Positions 33,351-42,384 of a stretch of 64,000 nt of DNA are shown piece by piece. Origin of the DNA: Curtobacterium sp. VKM Ac-1395 (GTDB lineage Bacteria; Actinomycetota; Actinomycetes; Actinomycetales; Microbacteriaceae); NCBI RefSeq assembly GCF_015350975.1, contig NZ_JADKRX010000009.1, forward strand, positions 1 to 64,000, given 5' to 3'. Each line of letters starts with the position of its first letter. Position 1 is the stretch's first letter. Under the pieces are notes generated by a model. That model saw only the letters and a list, made by a program, of their open reading frames with translations, ran no database searches and was not told the DNA's origin. The position numbers and the translations under genes are program-made.

Positions 33351-35813
33351 ATGCCCACTTCGCGAACCGCCCCTGCCGACTCCCCCGGGCACGACGACTT
33401 CATCCGTGTGCGCGGTGCCCGCGAGAACAACCTGCGTGACGTGGACGTGGACGTCCCGCGCGACCGGATCGTCGCGTTCACCGGCGTCTCCGGGTCGGGC
33501 AAGTCGTCCCTGGCCTTCGGGACGGTGTTCGCGGAGGCGCAGCGGCGCTTCCTGGAGTCCGTCGCGCCGTACGCGCGCCGGCTCATCGCGCAGGGGTCGA
33601 CGCCGCACGTGGACTCGATCACCGGGCTGCCGCCGGCCGTGGCGCTGCAGCAGCGTCGCGGTGCCCCGAGCGCCCGGTCCACCGTCGGGACGCTGACGAC
33701 CCTGTCGAACTCGATGCGGATGCTGTTCTCCCGCGCGGGCACCTACCCGGACGGAGCCGACCGGCTGGAGTCCGACTCGTTCTCGCCGAACACCGTCGCC
33801 GGCGCCTGCCCGCGCTGCCACGGGCTCGGCACCGCGCACGAGGTGACCGAGGCCTCCGCCGTGCACGACGACTCGCTCAGCATCCGGGACGGCGCCATCA
33901 CCGCGTGGCCCGGCGCCTGGCAGGGGAAGAACCTGCGCGACGTGACCGCGGGGCTCGGGTACGACATCGAGCGGCCCTGGCGCGAGCTGAGCCGTGAAGA
34001 CCGCGACTGGCTGCTGTTCACCGAGGAACAGCCCGTCGTCGAGGTGCACCCCAAGCGCGACCGCGTGGCGAAGCCCTACAAGGGACGGTTCTGGAGCGCG
34101 CGGCAGTTCGTGCTGCACACCCTGGCGGACTCGCAGAGCGAGACGCAGCGGAACAAGGTGCTGCGGTTCGTCGAGTCCGGGCCGTGCGGGCTCTGCCATG
34201 GGACCGGGCTCACCCGCACCGCCCTGGCCGTGACCGTCGGCGGACACTCCATCGCCGGGCTGAACGGGCTGCCGCTGACCGACCTGGCGGACGTGCTGCG
34301 GCCGATCGCGGCGATCACGGACGCGTCCGCGGCGACGTCGAAGGCGTCCTCCGGCGAGCGCTCCTCGGTCGCGGTGGCCATCGCGTCGGACCTCCTCACG
34401 CGGGTCGAGGTGCTGACGGGGCTCGGGCTCGGGTACCTGGCGCTCGATCGCTCGACGCCGACGCTCTCCCCCGGCGAGACCCAGCGCCTGCGGATCGCGA
34501 CGCAGCTGCGCTCGGGGCTGTTCGGGGTCGTCTACGTGCTCGACGAGCCGAGCGCCGGGCTGCACCCCGCCGATGCGGAGTCGCTGATGGAGGTGCTCGA
34601 GGACCTGCGCGCGAGCGGCAACAGCGTGTTCGTGGTCGAGCACGACATGAGCATCGTGCGCCGGGCCGACTGGATCGTCGACGTCGGGCCCGGGGCGGGA
34701 ACCGGCGGTGGGACCGTGCTGTACAGCGGGCCGGTGGACGGGCTGGCGTCGGTCGAGGCCTCGGTGACGCGGCGGTACCTGCGGGCAGGTTCGGGTTCTG
34801 GTGGTTCTGGTGGTTCTGGTGGTCGTTCTGGTTCGGCTGGTGGTGGGTCGTCGGTCCGTGAGCCGGTGGGCACGCTGTCGTTGCGCGGGGTGAGCCGGCA
34901 CAACCTGCAGGACCTCGACGTCGACCTGCCGCTCGGGGTCCTCACCGCGGTGACCGGCGTCAGCGGGTCCGGCAAGTCCTCGCTCGTCGGTGGGGTGCTC
35001 CCCGGCGTGGCCGCGGACCACCCGCTCGTCGACCGGGTCGTCGTGGTCGACCAGAAGGCGATCGGCCGGACACCCCGCTCGAACCTCGCCACGTACACGG
35101 GGCTCTTCGACGCTGTCCGTGCTGCGTTCGCGGCGACGCCCGAGGCCCGTTCACGAGGGTGGACCGCCGGACGGTTCTCGTTCAACGTCGCCGGCGGCCG
35201 TTGCGAGGTCTGCCAGGGCGAGGGGTCCGTCTCCGTCGAGCTCCTGTTCCTGCCGGGCAGCTGGGCGCCGTGCCCGGAGTGCCACGGCAGCCGGTACACC
35301 GCGTCGACCCTGGAGGTCCGGTGGCAGGGCGCGTCGATCGCCGACGTCCTGGCGATGACCGTCGACGAAGCCGCACCGTTCCTCGCTCCCCTGCCGATCG
35401 CCGCCCGCGGGCTCGAGACCCTGCGCGAGGTCGGGCTCGGGTACCTCCGACTCGGACAGCCCGCGCCGGAGCTCTCCGGCGGCGAGGCGCAGCGCATCAA
35501 GCTCGCGACCGAACTCCAACGGGCGCGGACCGGGCACACGCTGTACCTGCTCGACGAGCCCACCACGGGGCTGCACCCGGCTGACGTCGAACTCCTGGCG
35601 GCGCAGCTCGGCCGGCTCACCGACGCGGGCAACACCGTCGTCGTCGTCGAGCACGCGATGGACGTCGTCGCCGGGGCGGACCACGTCATCGACATGGGGC
35701 CGGCCGGTGGTGACGCCGGCGGGAAGGTCGTCGCCGTCGGGACGCCGCGCGAGGTCGCCGCATCCACCGAGAGCCGGACTGCACCCTACCTGCGGGAGCA
35801 GCTCGGGATGTGA
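33351..35813 (+). CDS. UvrA-like ABC-class ATPase (short, drug-resistance/UvrA2 type)
   Basis: An 820-aa protein with two UvrA-type ATPase halves: Walker A GVSGSGKSS at about 45 and 536, signature motifs LSPGETQRL and LSGGEAQRI, Walker B VYVLDEPSAGLHP and LYLLDEPTTGLHP. CxxC zinc sites are at CPRC, CGLC, CEVC and CPEC. It is over 100 residues shorter than housekeeping UvrA and lacks most of the UvrB-binding and extra insertion regions. Such paralogues (UvrA2, DrrC-like) are linked to DNA-binding drug tolerance. The halves are joined by a Gly/Ser linker (about 479-502) encoded by GGTTCTGGT tandem repeats. Confidence 0.88.
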   Translation: MPTSRTAPADSPGHDDFIRVRGARENNLRDVDVDVPRDRIVAFTGVSGSGKSSLAFGTVFAEAQRRFLESVAPYARRLIAQGSTPHVDSITGLPPAVALQQRRGAPSARSTVGTLTTLSNSMRMLFSRAGTYPDGADRLESDSFSPNTVAGACPRCHGLGTAHEVTEASAVHDDSLSIRDGAITAWPGAWQGKNLRDVTAGLGYDIERPWRELSREDRDWLLFTEEQPVVEVHPKRDRVAKPYKGRFWSARQFVLHTLADSQSETQRNKVLRFVESGPCGLCHGTGLTRTALAVTVGGHSIAGLNGLPLTDLADVLRPIAAITDASAATSKASSGERSSVAVAIASDLLTRVEVLTGLGLGYLALDRSTPTLSPGETQRLRIATQLRSGLFGVVYVLDEPSAGLHPADAESLMEVLEDLRASGNSVFVVEHDMSIVRRADWIVDVGPGAGTGGGTVLYSGPVDGLASVEASVTRRYLRAGSGSGGSGGSGGRSGSAGGGSSVREPVGTLSLRGVSRHNLQDLDVDLPLGVLTAVTGVSGSGKSSLVGGVLPGVAADHPLVDRVVVVDQKAIGRTPRSNLATYTGLFDAVRAAFAATPEARSRGWTAGRFSFNVAGGRCEVCQGEGSVSVELLFLPGSWAPCPECHGSRYTASTLEVRWQGASIADVLAMTVDEAAPFLAPLPIAARGLETLREVGLGYLRLGQPAPELSGGEAQRIKLATELQRARTGHTLYLLDEPTTGLHPADVELLAAQLGRLTDAGNTVVVVEHAMDVVAGADHVIDMGPAGGDAGGKVVAVGTPREVAASTESRTAPYLREQLGM

Positions 35814-36136
35814 CCGGGTCGCGTCAGGCGCGCAGGCGCGCAGGCACGCAGGCGCGCAGGCGCTCAGGCGGGCGCACGGGCGCACGTGTTCACGTGTTCA
35901 CGTGCTCACGTGTTCAGGGCGAGGCCGAGGAACGGCGAGACCAGGAGCGCGAAGCCGACGCTCACCCGGACCCACCCGCGTCGATCGCGACGACGAGGCC
36001 GAACACGCCGCCGATCCAGGCAGCGACCCGCTGCTCGCCGGGGTCGACGTTCCCGAAATGACGCGTGACGGGTCCGGTTGGCAGAACCCGCACGTCGCCG
36101 ACCGGATTCGTCAGCTCGATCTCGACCCTGTCGGCG
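35814..36136. repeat. noncoding stretch with two short tandem repeats
   Basis: Just after the UvrA-like stop, 35824-35873 holds about six GCGCAGGC-like units, followed by four ACGTGTTC-like units at 35884-35915. Beyond that, to 36136, I see no gene, promoter or RNA that I can support. A truncated stretch reading as an arginine-rich peptide in several frames lacks coding character. Confidence 0.7.
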
Positions 36137-36254
36137 CTACGACCGGTCGGTCAGGCGGTCCTTCGCCGAACGGATCGTGTCCGACGGCACCGGCGGACTA
36201 CGACCGGTCGGTCAGGCGGTCCTTCGCCGAACGGATCGTGTCCGACGGCACCGG
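36137..36254. repeat. 57-bp direct tandem duplication (61-bp period)
   Basis: Positions 36137-36193 and 36198-36254 are identical or nearly so, beginning CTACGACCGGTCGGTCAGGC. The second copy is the last 18 codons plus stop of the holin-like gene (minus strand); the first is a spare copy just downstream. The 61-bp period is out of frame, but the gene stops in the intact copy, so its product is unaffected. Confidence 0.93.
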
Positions 36255-36614
36255 TGGCACACCACGGCGGATGCCGCGCAGACCGAGGACCAGCAGGACC
36301 GCCGTCACGATCGCGAACACGGCGAACGTGATGCCCGCGGCCGCCCACACCGGCAGCACCAGCGCCAGGAGCGCGACCACGAAGCCGGCCAGCACGACGA
36401 GGGTCGTCAGCGCGAACGCGACCGCCACGCCCGTGAGCAGCAGCCCCGCCTTCGCGCTCGTCGCACGCTCGCTGATCTCTCGCCGAGCGGAGGCGATCTC
36501 GTCCCGCACGGCGCGCAGCACCGGCTCGAGGGCCTTCTGCGCCAGGCCCGCGGTGACGGTGTCTCGGAAGGACGGCCGGCTGGTCGTGCTGTCGTCGTGG
36601 TCGGTGGTGCTCAT
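36198..36614 (-). CDS. phage-holin-family (Holin_X-like) small membrane protein
   Basis: A 138-aa protein: an N-terminal amphipathic region with charged helices (about 25-52), two transmembrane helices (about 55-82 and 86-110), and a basic tail. This matches the actinobacterial 'phage holin family protein' group, which is chromosomal and widespread and whose job is uncertain (membrane stress or envelope). AGGAG precedes the ATG. Its 3' end is tandemly duplicated. Confidence 0.75.
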   Translation of the reverse strand: MSTTDHDDSTTSRPSFRDTVTAGLAQKALEPVLRAVRDEIASARREISERATSAKAGLLLTGVAVAFALTTLVVLAGFVVALLALVLPVWAAAGITFAVFAIVTAVLLVLGLRGIRRGVPPVPSDTIRSAKDRLTDRS

Positions 36615-36707
36615 GGTGTCTCCTGTCCGGGCGCGGGATGCTGCGCCCGTGAACAGGACGCGACGACTCCGATGATCGTCACGCGCGGCCGGTGCTGCTC
36701 GGACACT

Positions 36708-37052
36708 TCACAGCAGCGGGCGCAGCTCGATCTTGCGGTTGCAGGCGGTGGAGGCCTCGGCAGCGACCGCCCGTGCCGTCTCGACGTCCGGGAGCTCGAG
36801 CACCCAGAACCCCGCGACGTACTCGGCCGCGTCGACGACCGGCCCCTCGGTGGTGACGACGTCGCCGCTCCTGGTGTCGACGACGACGCTGTCGGCGGGG
36901 GCGGCGAGGCCGCCGGCGAACACGATGCGACCGTCCGACTGCAACCGGTCGTTGAGGGCCTGGACCGCCTCGGCTTCGGCGGCGGTGGCGGAGTGGGTCC
37001 GGCCGGCGGCTTCGGCCTGGCCGTCGTCGATCACGTTGACGAGGAACTGCAT
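36708..37052 (-). CDS. YCII-related domain protein
   Basis: A 114-aa dimeric alpha+beta-barrel (YCII/DGPF) family protein: MQFLVNVIDD first strand, central RIVFAGGL, and VVDAAEYVAGFWVLELPDVETA typical of the family. Members include catalytic dehydrochlorinase-like and accessory proteins, often linked to ECF sigma factors, though none is nearby. Cytoplasmic, function unknown. Confidence 0.8.
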   Translation of the reverse strand: MQFLVNVIDDGQAEAAGRTHSATAAEAEAVQALNDRLQSDGRIVFAGGLAAPADSVVVDTRSGDVVTTEGPVVDAAEYVAGFWVLELPDVETARAVAAEASTACNRKIELRPLL

Positions 37053-37190
37053 GGCGCATCATCTCCTGAGTGCGGTGCTGCCCATCGTCCTCGCCCCGGG
37101 CGCGCTCCGCACGGTGGATCTGCAGTCCTGACAGGTCGTCTCGGTGGTACCGCGGACGACGCGGTCCCGCAGCGATGTCACCATCGGCGC

Positions 37191-37931
37191 ATGCACGCCA
37201 GAGTCGTCGCCACCGCCCGGATCGTCGCCGCTGCGTTGATCGTCGCGGCCATCACCGGAGAGCTCCTGCAGAGCATCCACTTCTGGCACACGATCGGTGT
37301 CAGGGGCATCCCGGGGAAGGTCCTCGACTTCTTCCTCTTCTTCACCGAGGACTCGAACCTGGCTGCCGTGGCCGTCTTCGTGATCGGCGCGGTGATGCTC
37401 CTGCGGCACGGTGTGCGGACGCCGAGCGCGCACTGGGTCACCGCCCGCCTGACCGTGACGAGCGCCGTCGTGCTGACGTCCCTCGGTGACAACCTCCTGC
37501 TCCGCGGGACCGTGCCGCCGGCCGCGGTGATCCCCTGGGCCGACGCCTCCCTGCACATCGTCGCACCGGCGCTCGTGCTGCTCGACTGGTTGCTGGGCCC
37601 CGACCGCCGCCGCGTCCGAGTCCCCACCGTCGGCACGGCACTCATCGCACCGGTCATCTGGCTGGTGGTGACCATGCTCCGCGGCCCGTTCACCGGTGAC
37701 CAGGCGCGCTCGGCACGGCACTACTACCCCTACTTCTTCCTCGATCCAGACCACTTCGCGAACGGGTACCTCACCGTCGCCGTCTACGTCATCGCGTTCT
37801 TCGTGGCGTTCTGCGTCGTGTCGCTGCTGCTCGTGTGGACCACACGCTGGCCGGCACCGGGTGCGCCTGCCGAGGGCAGCGCCGTGGACGGCCCGGTCTG
37901 GGCAGAGCGGGCACCGTCGTCCGTCGGCTGA
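37191..37931 (+). CDS. Pr6Pr-family integral membrane protein
   Basis: A 246-aa protein with six predicted transmembrane helices and the conserved features of the Pr6Pr/FAR-17a-like group: FFTEDSNLAA after helix 1, HIVAPALVLLDWLL in the middle, and HYYPYFFLDPDHFANGY before the last helix. The function of the family is unknown. The start ATG follows 138 bp of divergent intergenic DNA shared with the YCII gene. A strong terminator follows. Confidence 0.82.
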   Translation: MHARVVATARIVAAALIVAAITGELLQSIHFWHTIGVRGIPGKVLDFFLFFTEDSNLAAVAVFVIGAVMLLRHGVRTPSAHWVTARLTVTSAVVLTSLGDNLLLRGTVPPAAVIPWADASLHIVAPALVLLDWLLGPDRRRVRVPTVGTALIAPVIWLVVTMLRGPFTGDQARSARHYYPYFFLDPDHFANGYLTVAVYVIAFFVAFCVVSLLLVWTTRWPAPGAPAEGSAVDGPVWAERAPSSVG

Positions 37932-37937
37932 GACGAG

Positions 37938-37981
37938 CATGGAGAAGGCCCCTCGACGTCTGTCGAGGGGCCTTCTCCATG
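37938..37981. terminator. perfect 20-bp hairpin between Pr6Pr gene and tRNA-Pro
   Basis: Arms 37938-37957 and 37962-37981 pair perfectly around a 4-nt loop (CATGGAGAAGGCCCC at the outer left arm). It starts 7 bp after the Pr6Pr stop and ends 32 bp beyond the 3' end of the convergent tRNA gene, so it can end both transcripts. No long T tract on either strand. Confidence 0.8.
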
Positions 37982-38012
37982 TCTGCAGTCTCTCGACTGT
38001 TCTTCGGTTCGG

Positions 38013-38086
<74 letters not shown>

Positions 38087-38232
38087 CGAGTTCCGGAGAA
38101 CTCGAAGTCCCGAGGGACTCCGCCACCCGCACCCGACCGAGCGCGGAGCAGCCCGACAAGCATAGCGGACGACGAGCCCTCACCGCGCCACCCGGTTCGA
38201 CCCGTCCAGCGCGGCTCCCCTAGGGTGGCCCG

Positions 38233-39705
38233 ATGCGTTCCCGATCCACCCGTTCCGTCGTCGTGCTGGCAGCCGCAGGACTCCTGTTGGGGGCGGCCGG
38301 TTGCACCGGGACAGCACCGTCCGAGACTCCCGCGACGTTGACCACGGCCTCCGCCGACACGGTCACGGTCGCGACGCAGCGAGATCCGGCGGAACGGGCG
38401 CTCCAGGCGAGTCGTGCGCTGTTCGCCTCGGCGCCGGGCGCCGTCCTCGCCCCCGCTGATGACGCCCGGTCGATCCGGACGGCGGCGAGCGCTGCGCGCC
38501 GCGCCCACGTCCCGGTGCTGCTCGTGGACGCCGAGCGGCGACGAGCAGTGGCGGACGAGCTGGAGCGTCTCGACGCGCGCTGGTACCAGACCGTCGGCAT
38601 CGTGCACATCGACTCGTCGGTCGACAAGCGGTCCGCGTCGGAGGACACGGACGAGACCGACGCACCCCGAGCCTCCCGGCCGGCGACCGTCCTGGTGGCG
38701 GACGCAGCGGACGACGCTGCGGTGGTCGGGACCGCTGATGCGGCGGGCGCGACGGTGGTGACGATGCCCGAGGGCGTGACCGATCCGGCCGCCGCGCCGG
38801 ACGTCATCCGTGCGCTGCACGACCACGAGGACTCGTCGACGGTCCTGGTCGGTGCAGCGTTCGCGGGTCTCGGAGACGCACGGTGGACCGTGCGGGCGGC
38901 CGAGAGCGGCTGGCAGCTGCCGCACGGCGGCCAGCGTCCGTTCGACGGTCACCGGTACGTCGCGATGTACGGCGCTCCGGGTGCTCCGGCGCTCGGGGTC
39001 CTCGGAGAGCAGGACCCCACGGCGTCGGTGCGGCGGGTCCGGGAGCTCGCGACGAAGTACGACGGGTTCAGCAACGAGCCCGTGTCCCCCGCGTTCGAGC
39101 TGATCGCGACGGTCGCAGCCGGCGACGCGGGTGCCGACGGCGACTACTCGACCGAACTGCCGGTGTCGACGCTCGAACCATACGTGGACGCAGCGCACGA
39201 CGCGGGCATGCCGGTGGTCATCGACCTGCAGCCCGGGCGCTCGGACTTCCTGTCGCAGGCGAAGCGCTACGAGTCGTTGCTGAAGCGACCCGGCGTGTGG
39301 CTCGCGCTCGATCCGGAGTGGCGACTCGGACCGGACCAGGTCCCGCTGCGACAGATCGGAACGGTGAGCGCAGCCGAGGTGAACGCGGTGTCCGCGTGGC
39401 TAGCCGACCTCGTCCGATCGGAGGACCTGCCGCCGAAGGCCCTCGTCCTGCACCAGTTCCGCCTGTCCATGATCCAGGACCGCTCGGCGCTCCAGTCCCA
39501 CCCGGAGCTCGACATGCTCGTCCACGTCGACGGCCAGGGATCGCAGCCGGACAAGCAGGCGACGTGGAAGGCGCTCCACGTCGACGCGCCCGAGGACGTC
39601 CACTGGGGCTGGAAGAACTTCTTCGACGAGGACACGCCCATGCTCTCGCCGTCCGAGACGATGTCACAGGTCACACCGACGCCCTCGCTCGTCACCTACC
39701 AGTAG
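38233..39705 (+). CDS. predicted lipoprotein of unknown function
   Basis: A 490-aa exported lipoprotein: signal peptide with lipobox GAAGC (Cys24). The first half (about 50-235) has repeated alpha/beta segments with PVLLVDAERR and TVLVADAADDAAVVGTADAAGAT, reminiscent of cell-wall-binding repeat 2-type domains. The second half (about 255-470) includes FELIATVAAGD, PVVIDLQPGRSDFL, WLALDPEWRLGPDQ and KALVLHQF, which looks like a TIM-barrel glycosidase-related domain found in actinobacterial lipoproteins. No function can be assigned. Confidence 0.8.
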   Translation: MRSRSTRSVVVLAAAGLLLGAAGCTGTAPSETPATLTTASADTVTVATQRDPAERALQASRALFASAPGAVLAPADDARSIRTAASAARRAHVPVLLVDAERRRAVADELERLDARWYQTVGIVHIDSSVDKRSASEDTDETDAPRASRPATVLVADAADDAAVVGTADAAGATVVTMPEGVTDPAAAPDVIRALHDHEDSSTVLVGAAFAGLGDARWTVRAAESGWQLPHGGQRPFDGHRYVAMYGAPGAPALGVLGEQDPTASVRRVRELATKYDGFSNEPVSPAFELIATVAAGDAGADGDYSTELPVSTLEPYVDAAHDAGMPVVIDLQPGRSDFLSQAKRYESLLKRPGVWLALDPEWRLGPDQVPLRQIGTVSAAEVNAVSAWLADLVRSEDLPPKALVLHQFRLSMIQDRSALQSHPELDMLVHVDGQGSQPDKQATWKALHVDAPEDVHWGWKNFFDEDTPMLSPSETMSQVTPTPSLVTYQ

Positions 39706-39815
39706 CGAGGATGGTCGGGTCGTTCCCGACCGGTCGGCTCTCCACATCCTCCGGTCTGTCCACAGCCAGGAGGCTCGGGGCGCGTTCCGTCGGTCGGTGC
39801 TGACAGCATGGGGGC

Positions 39816-42023
39816 ATGTCCTCTCCTGTGCTCGGCTCCGGACCGTTCGTCCCGCCTGCGTCCACCGTTGCCGCGTCCGCGCTGGGCGTGGCAGCGACGC
39901 CGACGGCGCCGCCGTCGGCCGAGCTCGCGACCGAGGCACGGGAGGCCCTCTTCGCCCTGACCGGTCGCCCCGACGCGGTCTTCCACCCCGGACAGCTGGA
40001 GGCCATCTCCGCCCTGGTCGAGCACCGCCAGCGCGCCCTCGTCGTGCAGCGCACCGGGTGGGGCAAGTCGGCGGTCTACTTCCTCGCGACCCTGCTGCTC
40101 CGCCGGCGCGGGGGTGGTCCGACCGTGCTCGTGTCGCCGCTGCTGGCACTCATGCGGGACCAGGTCGCGGCCGCAGCGCGGGCCGGTGTCCGGGCGGTGT
40201 CGATCAACTCGGCCAATGCGCACGAGTGGTCCGACACCCAGGCGAAGCTGGCGCGGGACGAGGTCGACGTGCTCCTCGTCTCCCCCGAACGCCTGAACAA
40301 CCCGAAGTTCCGCGACGAGCAGATGCCGGCGCTCATCGCCCGGATGGGGATGCTCGTGGTGGACGAGGCCCACTGCATCTCCGACTGGGGCCACGACTTC
40401 CGGCCCGACTACCGCCGGCTCGCCGAACTGATCCGGTCACTGCCGCACGGCGTCCCCGTGCTGGCCACCACCGCCACCGCGAACGAACGCGTGGTGGAGG
40501 ACGTCGCCGAGCAGCTCACCGCCGGCCCGGCCGACCCGGTGTTCACCATCCGCGGTTCCCTCGCCCGGGCCTCGCTGCGCCTCGGCGTGTTGACGCTGCC
40601 CGATGCCCGCGCTCGGCTCGGCTGGCTCCTGGCACACCTCGGCGACCTGCCCGGCAGCGGGATCATCTACACGCTGACGGTCTCCGCGGCCGAGGACATC
40701 GCGCGGCTGCTGCGTGAGAGCGGCCACGCCGTGCGGGCCTACACGGGCCGGACCGACACCGACGAACGCGAACAGCTCGAGCAGCAGCTCAAGAACAACG
40801 AGCTGAAGGCCCTCGTCGCCACGAGCGCGCTCGGGATGGGCTTCGACAAGCCCGACCTCGGGTTCGTCGTGCACGTCGGGGCGCCCTCCTCCCCCGTCGC
40901 CTACTACCAGCAGATCGGTCGTGCAGGCCGTGCGACGGACAACGCCGACGTGATCCTGCTGCCCGGGCGCGAGGACCGCGAGATCTGGCAGTACTTCGCC
41001 AGCGCGTCGATGCCGACCCAGTCGCGTGCCACTGCGGTGCTCGACGCCCTCTCCACGGACTCGGCGATGTCGACCGTCGCGCTCGAGGGCCTCGTCGACA
41101 TCAAGCGCTCCACGCTCGAGCTCCTGCTCAAGGTGCTCGACGTCGACGGCGCCGTCCGCCGTGTCACCGGCGGGTGGGTGTCGACCGGGCAGCCGTGGGA
41201 GTACGACGAGGCCCGCTACGCACGCGTCGCCGCTGCCCGTGCCGCCGAAGCCTCTTCGATGCTCGACTACGAGTCGACTGACGCCTGCCGCATGCAGCTC
41301 CTGCAGCAGGACCTCGACGACCCGACCGCGGAGCCCTGCGGGCGCTGCGACAACTGTGCGGGCGTCTGGTACCCCGCCGACGTGCCCGGCGCTGCCGCCG
41401 AGGGCGCGTCGTCGGCCCTCGACCAGGTCGGGGTCGAGATCGCACCGCGGGCGCAGTGGCCGTCCGGAATGGCGGCGCTCGACGTCCCCGTCCGCGGCAA
41501 GCTCGGCGCCGGCGAGGTCGTCGCCCCGGGGCGTGCTGTCGCACGACTGACCGACCTCGGCTGGGGCGGTCCCCTCCGCGCCCTGTTCGCCACCGGTGTG
41601 CCAGACGCACCCGTGTCCCGCGAACTGCTCGACGGCTGCATCCGCGCCCTCCGTGACTGGCCGTGGGAGACCCGCCCGACCGGGGTCGTCGCGATGTCCT
41701 CGCGCTCCCGGCCCCAACTCGTCGCGTCCCTCGCGGCGGCACTGTCGTCGATCGGCAAACTCGAGTTCCTCGGGACGCTCGACCGCGACGGCGGGGTGCC
41801 ACGTGGGGACGGCGCGACCAACAGTGCCTACCGGCTGAGCGGCGTGTGGGACACCTTCACCGTCGGACCGGAACTCGGGGCGGCGCTGCAGTCCCACCAG
41901 GGGCCGGTGCTGCTCGTGGACGACCTCGTCGACAGCCGCTGGACGATGACCGTTGCGGGGCGAGAACTCCGCCGTGCGGGGGCCTCTGCCGTGCTGCCGT
42001 TCGCGCTGGCCACCATCGCCTGA
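39816..42023 (+). CDS. recQ: RecQ-family DNA helicase fused to a phosphoribosyltransferase domain
   Basis: A 735-aa superfamily 2 helicase, probably unwinding recombination or repair intermediates. Motif I is RTGWGKS (79-85), motif II DEAH (183-186), motif III TTATAN, then the RecQ C-terminal zinc site (CRMQLL...CGRCDNC). Residues about 560-735 are a phosphoribosyltransferase-like domain ending in VLLVDDLVDSRWTM, the PRPP-loop signature. This RecQ-PRTase arrangement occurs in actinobacteria; what the extra domain does is unclear. The first 45 residues are disordered. Confidence 0.9.
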   Translation: MSSPVLGSGPFVPPASTVAASALGVAATPTAPPSAELATEAREALFALTGRPDAVFHPGQLEAISALVEHRQRALVVQRTGWGKSAVYFLATLLLRRRGGGPTVLVSPLLALMRDQVAAAARAGVRAVSINSANAHEWSDTQAKLARDEVDVLLVSPERLNNPKFRDEQMPALIARMGMLVVDEAHCISDWGHDFRPDYRRLAELIRSLPHGVPVLATTATANERVVEDVAEQLTAGPADPVFTIRGSLARASLRLGVLTLPDARARLGWLLAHLGDLPGSGIIYTLTVSAAEDIARLLRESGHAVRAYTGRTDTDEREQLEQQLKNNELKALVATSALGMGFDKPDLGFVVHVGAPSSPVAYYQQIGRAGRATDNADVILLPGREDREIWQYFASASMPTQSRATAVLDALSTDSAMSTVALEGLVDIKRSTLELLLKVLDVDGAVRRVTGGWVSTGQPWEYDEARYARVAAARAAEASSMLDYESTDACRMQLLQQDLDDPTAEPCGRCDNCAGVWYPADVPGAAAEGASSALDQVGVEIAPRAQWPSGMAALDVPVRGKLGAGEVVAPGRAVARLTDLGWGGPLRALFATGVPDAPVSRELLDGCIRALRDWPWETRPTGVVAMSSRSRPQLVASLAAALSSIGKLEFLGTLDRDGGVPRGDGATNSAYRLSGVWDTFTVGPELGAALQSHQGPVLLVDDLVDSRWTMTVAGRELRRAGASAVLPFALATIA

Positions 42024-42384
42024 CGCTCACCTCCGACAGCGTGCAACGGCATCCGGCGACCCAGAGTTCAGGCGCCGAGGACGCCTACAAGATCGAGAAC
42101 ACCGAGGACGAAACGGAATCGTCGACACCCCGAGGTCTTCGAAGACTGCTTGGACATCGTTGCCTGACGGCGCTGGGACGTTGAACTGCACGCCGGTCGG
42201 GGCCCGCCCGAGCCTGGTCGCCCATCCGACCGTCGCACTCGCGACTCCAGGTGCGGCCTGGACGCGATCACGAGCATCCAGGACGCTCGGACCCAATGGC
42301 TCGTCCGTGCCTGCCGACGTCCGCGTCCGCGTCCGGGTCCGGGTCCGGGTCCGGGTCCGGGTCCCGCTGACGATGCGGGCTTCG
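42024..42384. other. intergenic region with hexamer repeat
   Basis: 361 bp between recQ and the last lipoprotein gene of the type VII island. Positions 42318-42365 are eight units of CGTCCG/GGGTCC-like hexamers. Base composition is slightly lower in GC and codon-like periodicity is weak. I see no gene, promoter or RNA that I can support; it may hold decayed sequence at the island edge. Confidence 0.6.

Noticed and set aside
36137-36254. Direct repeat as possible attachment site of a mobile element
   Set aside because: Adjacent copies with only four bases between them and no integrase; a simple tandem duplication.
36198-36614. Prophage remnant, from the holin-like call
   Set aside because: No other phage genes; this holin family is a common chromosomal membrane protein in actinobacteria.
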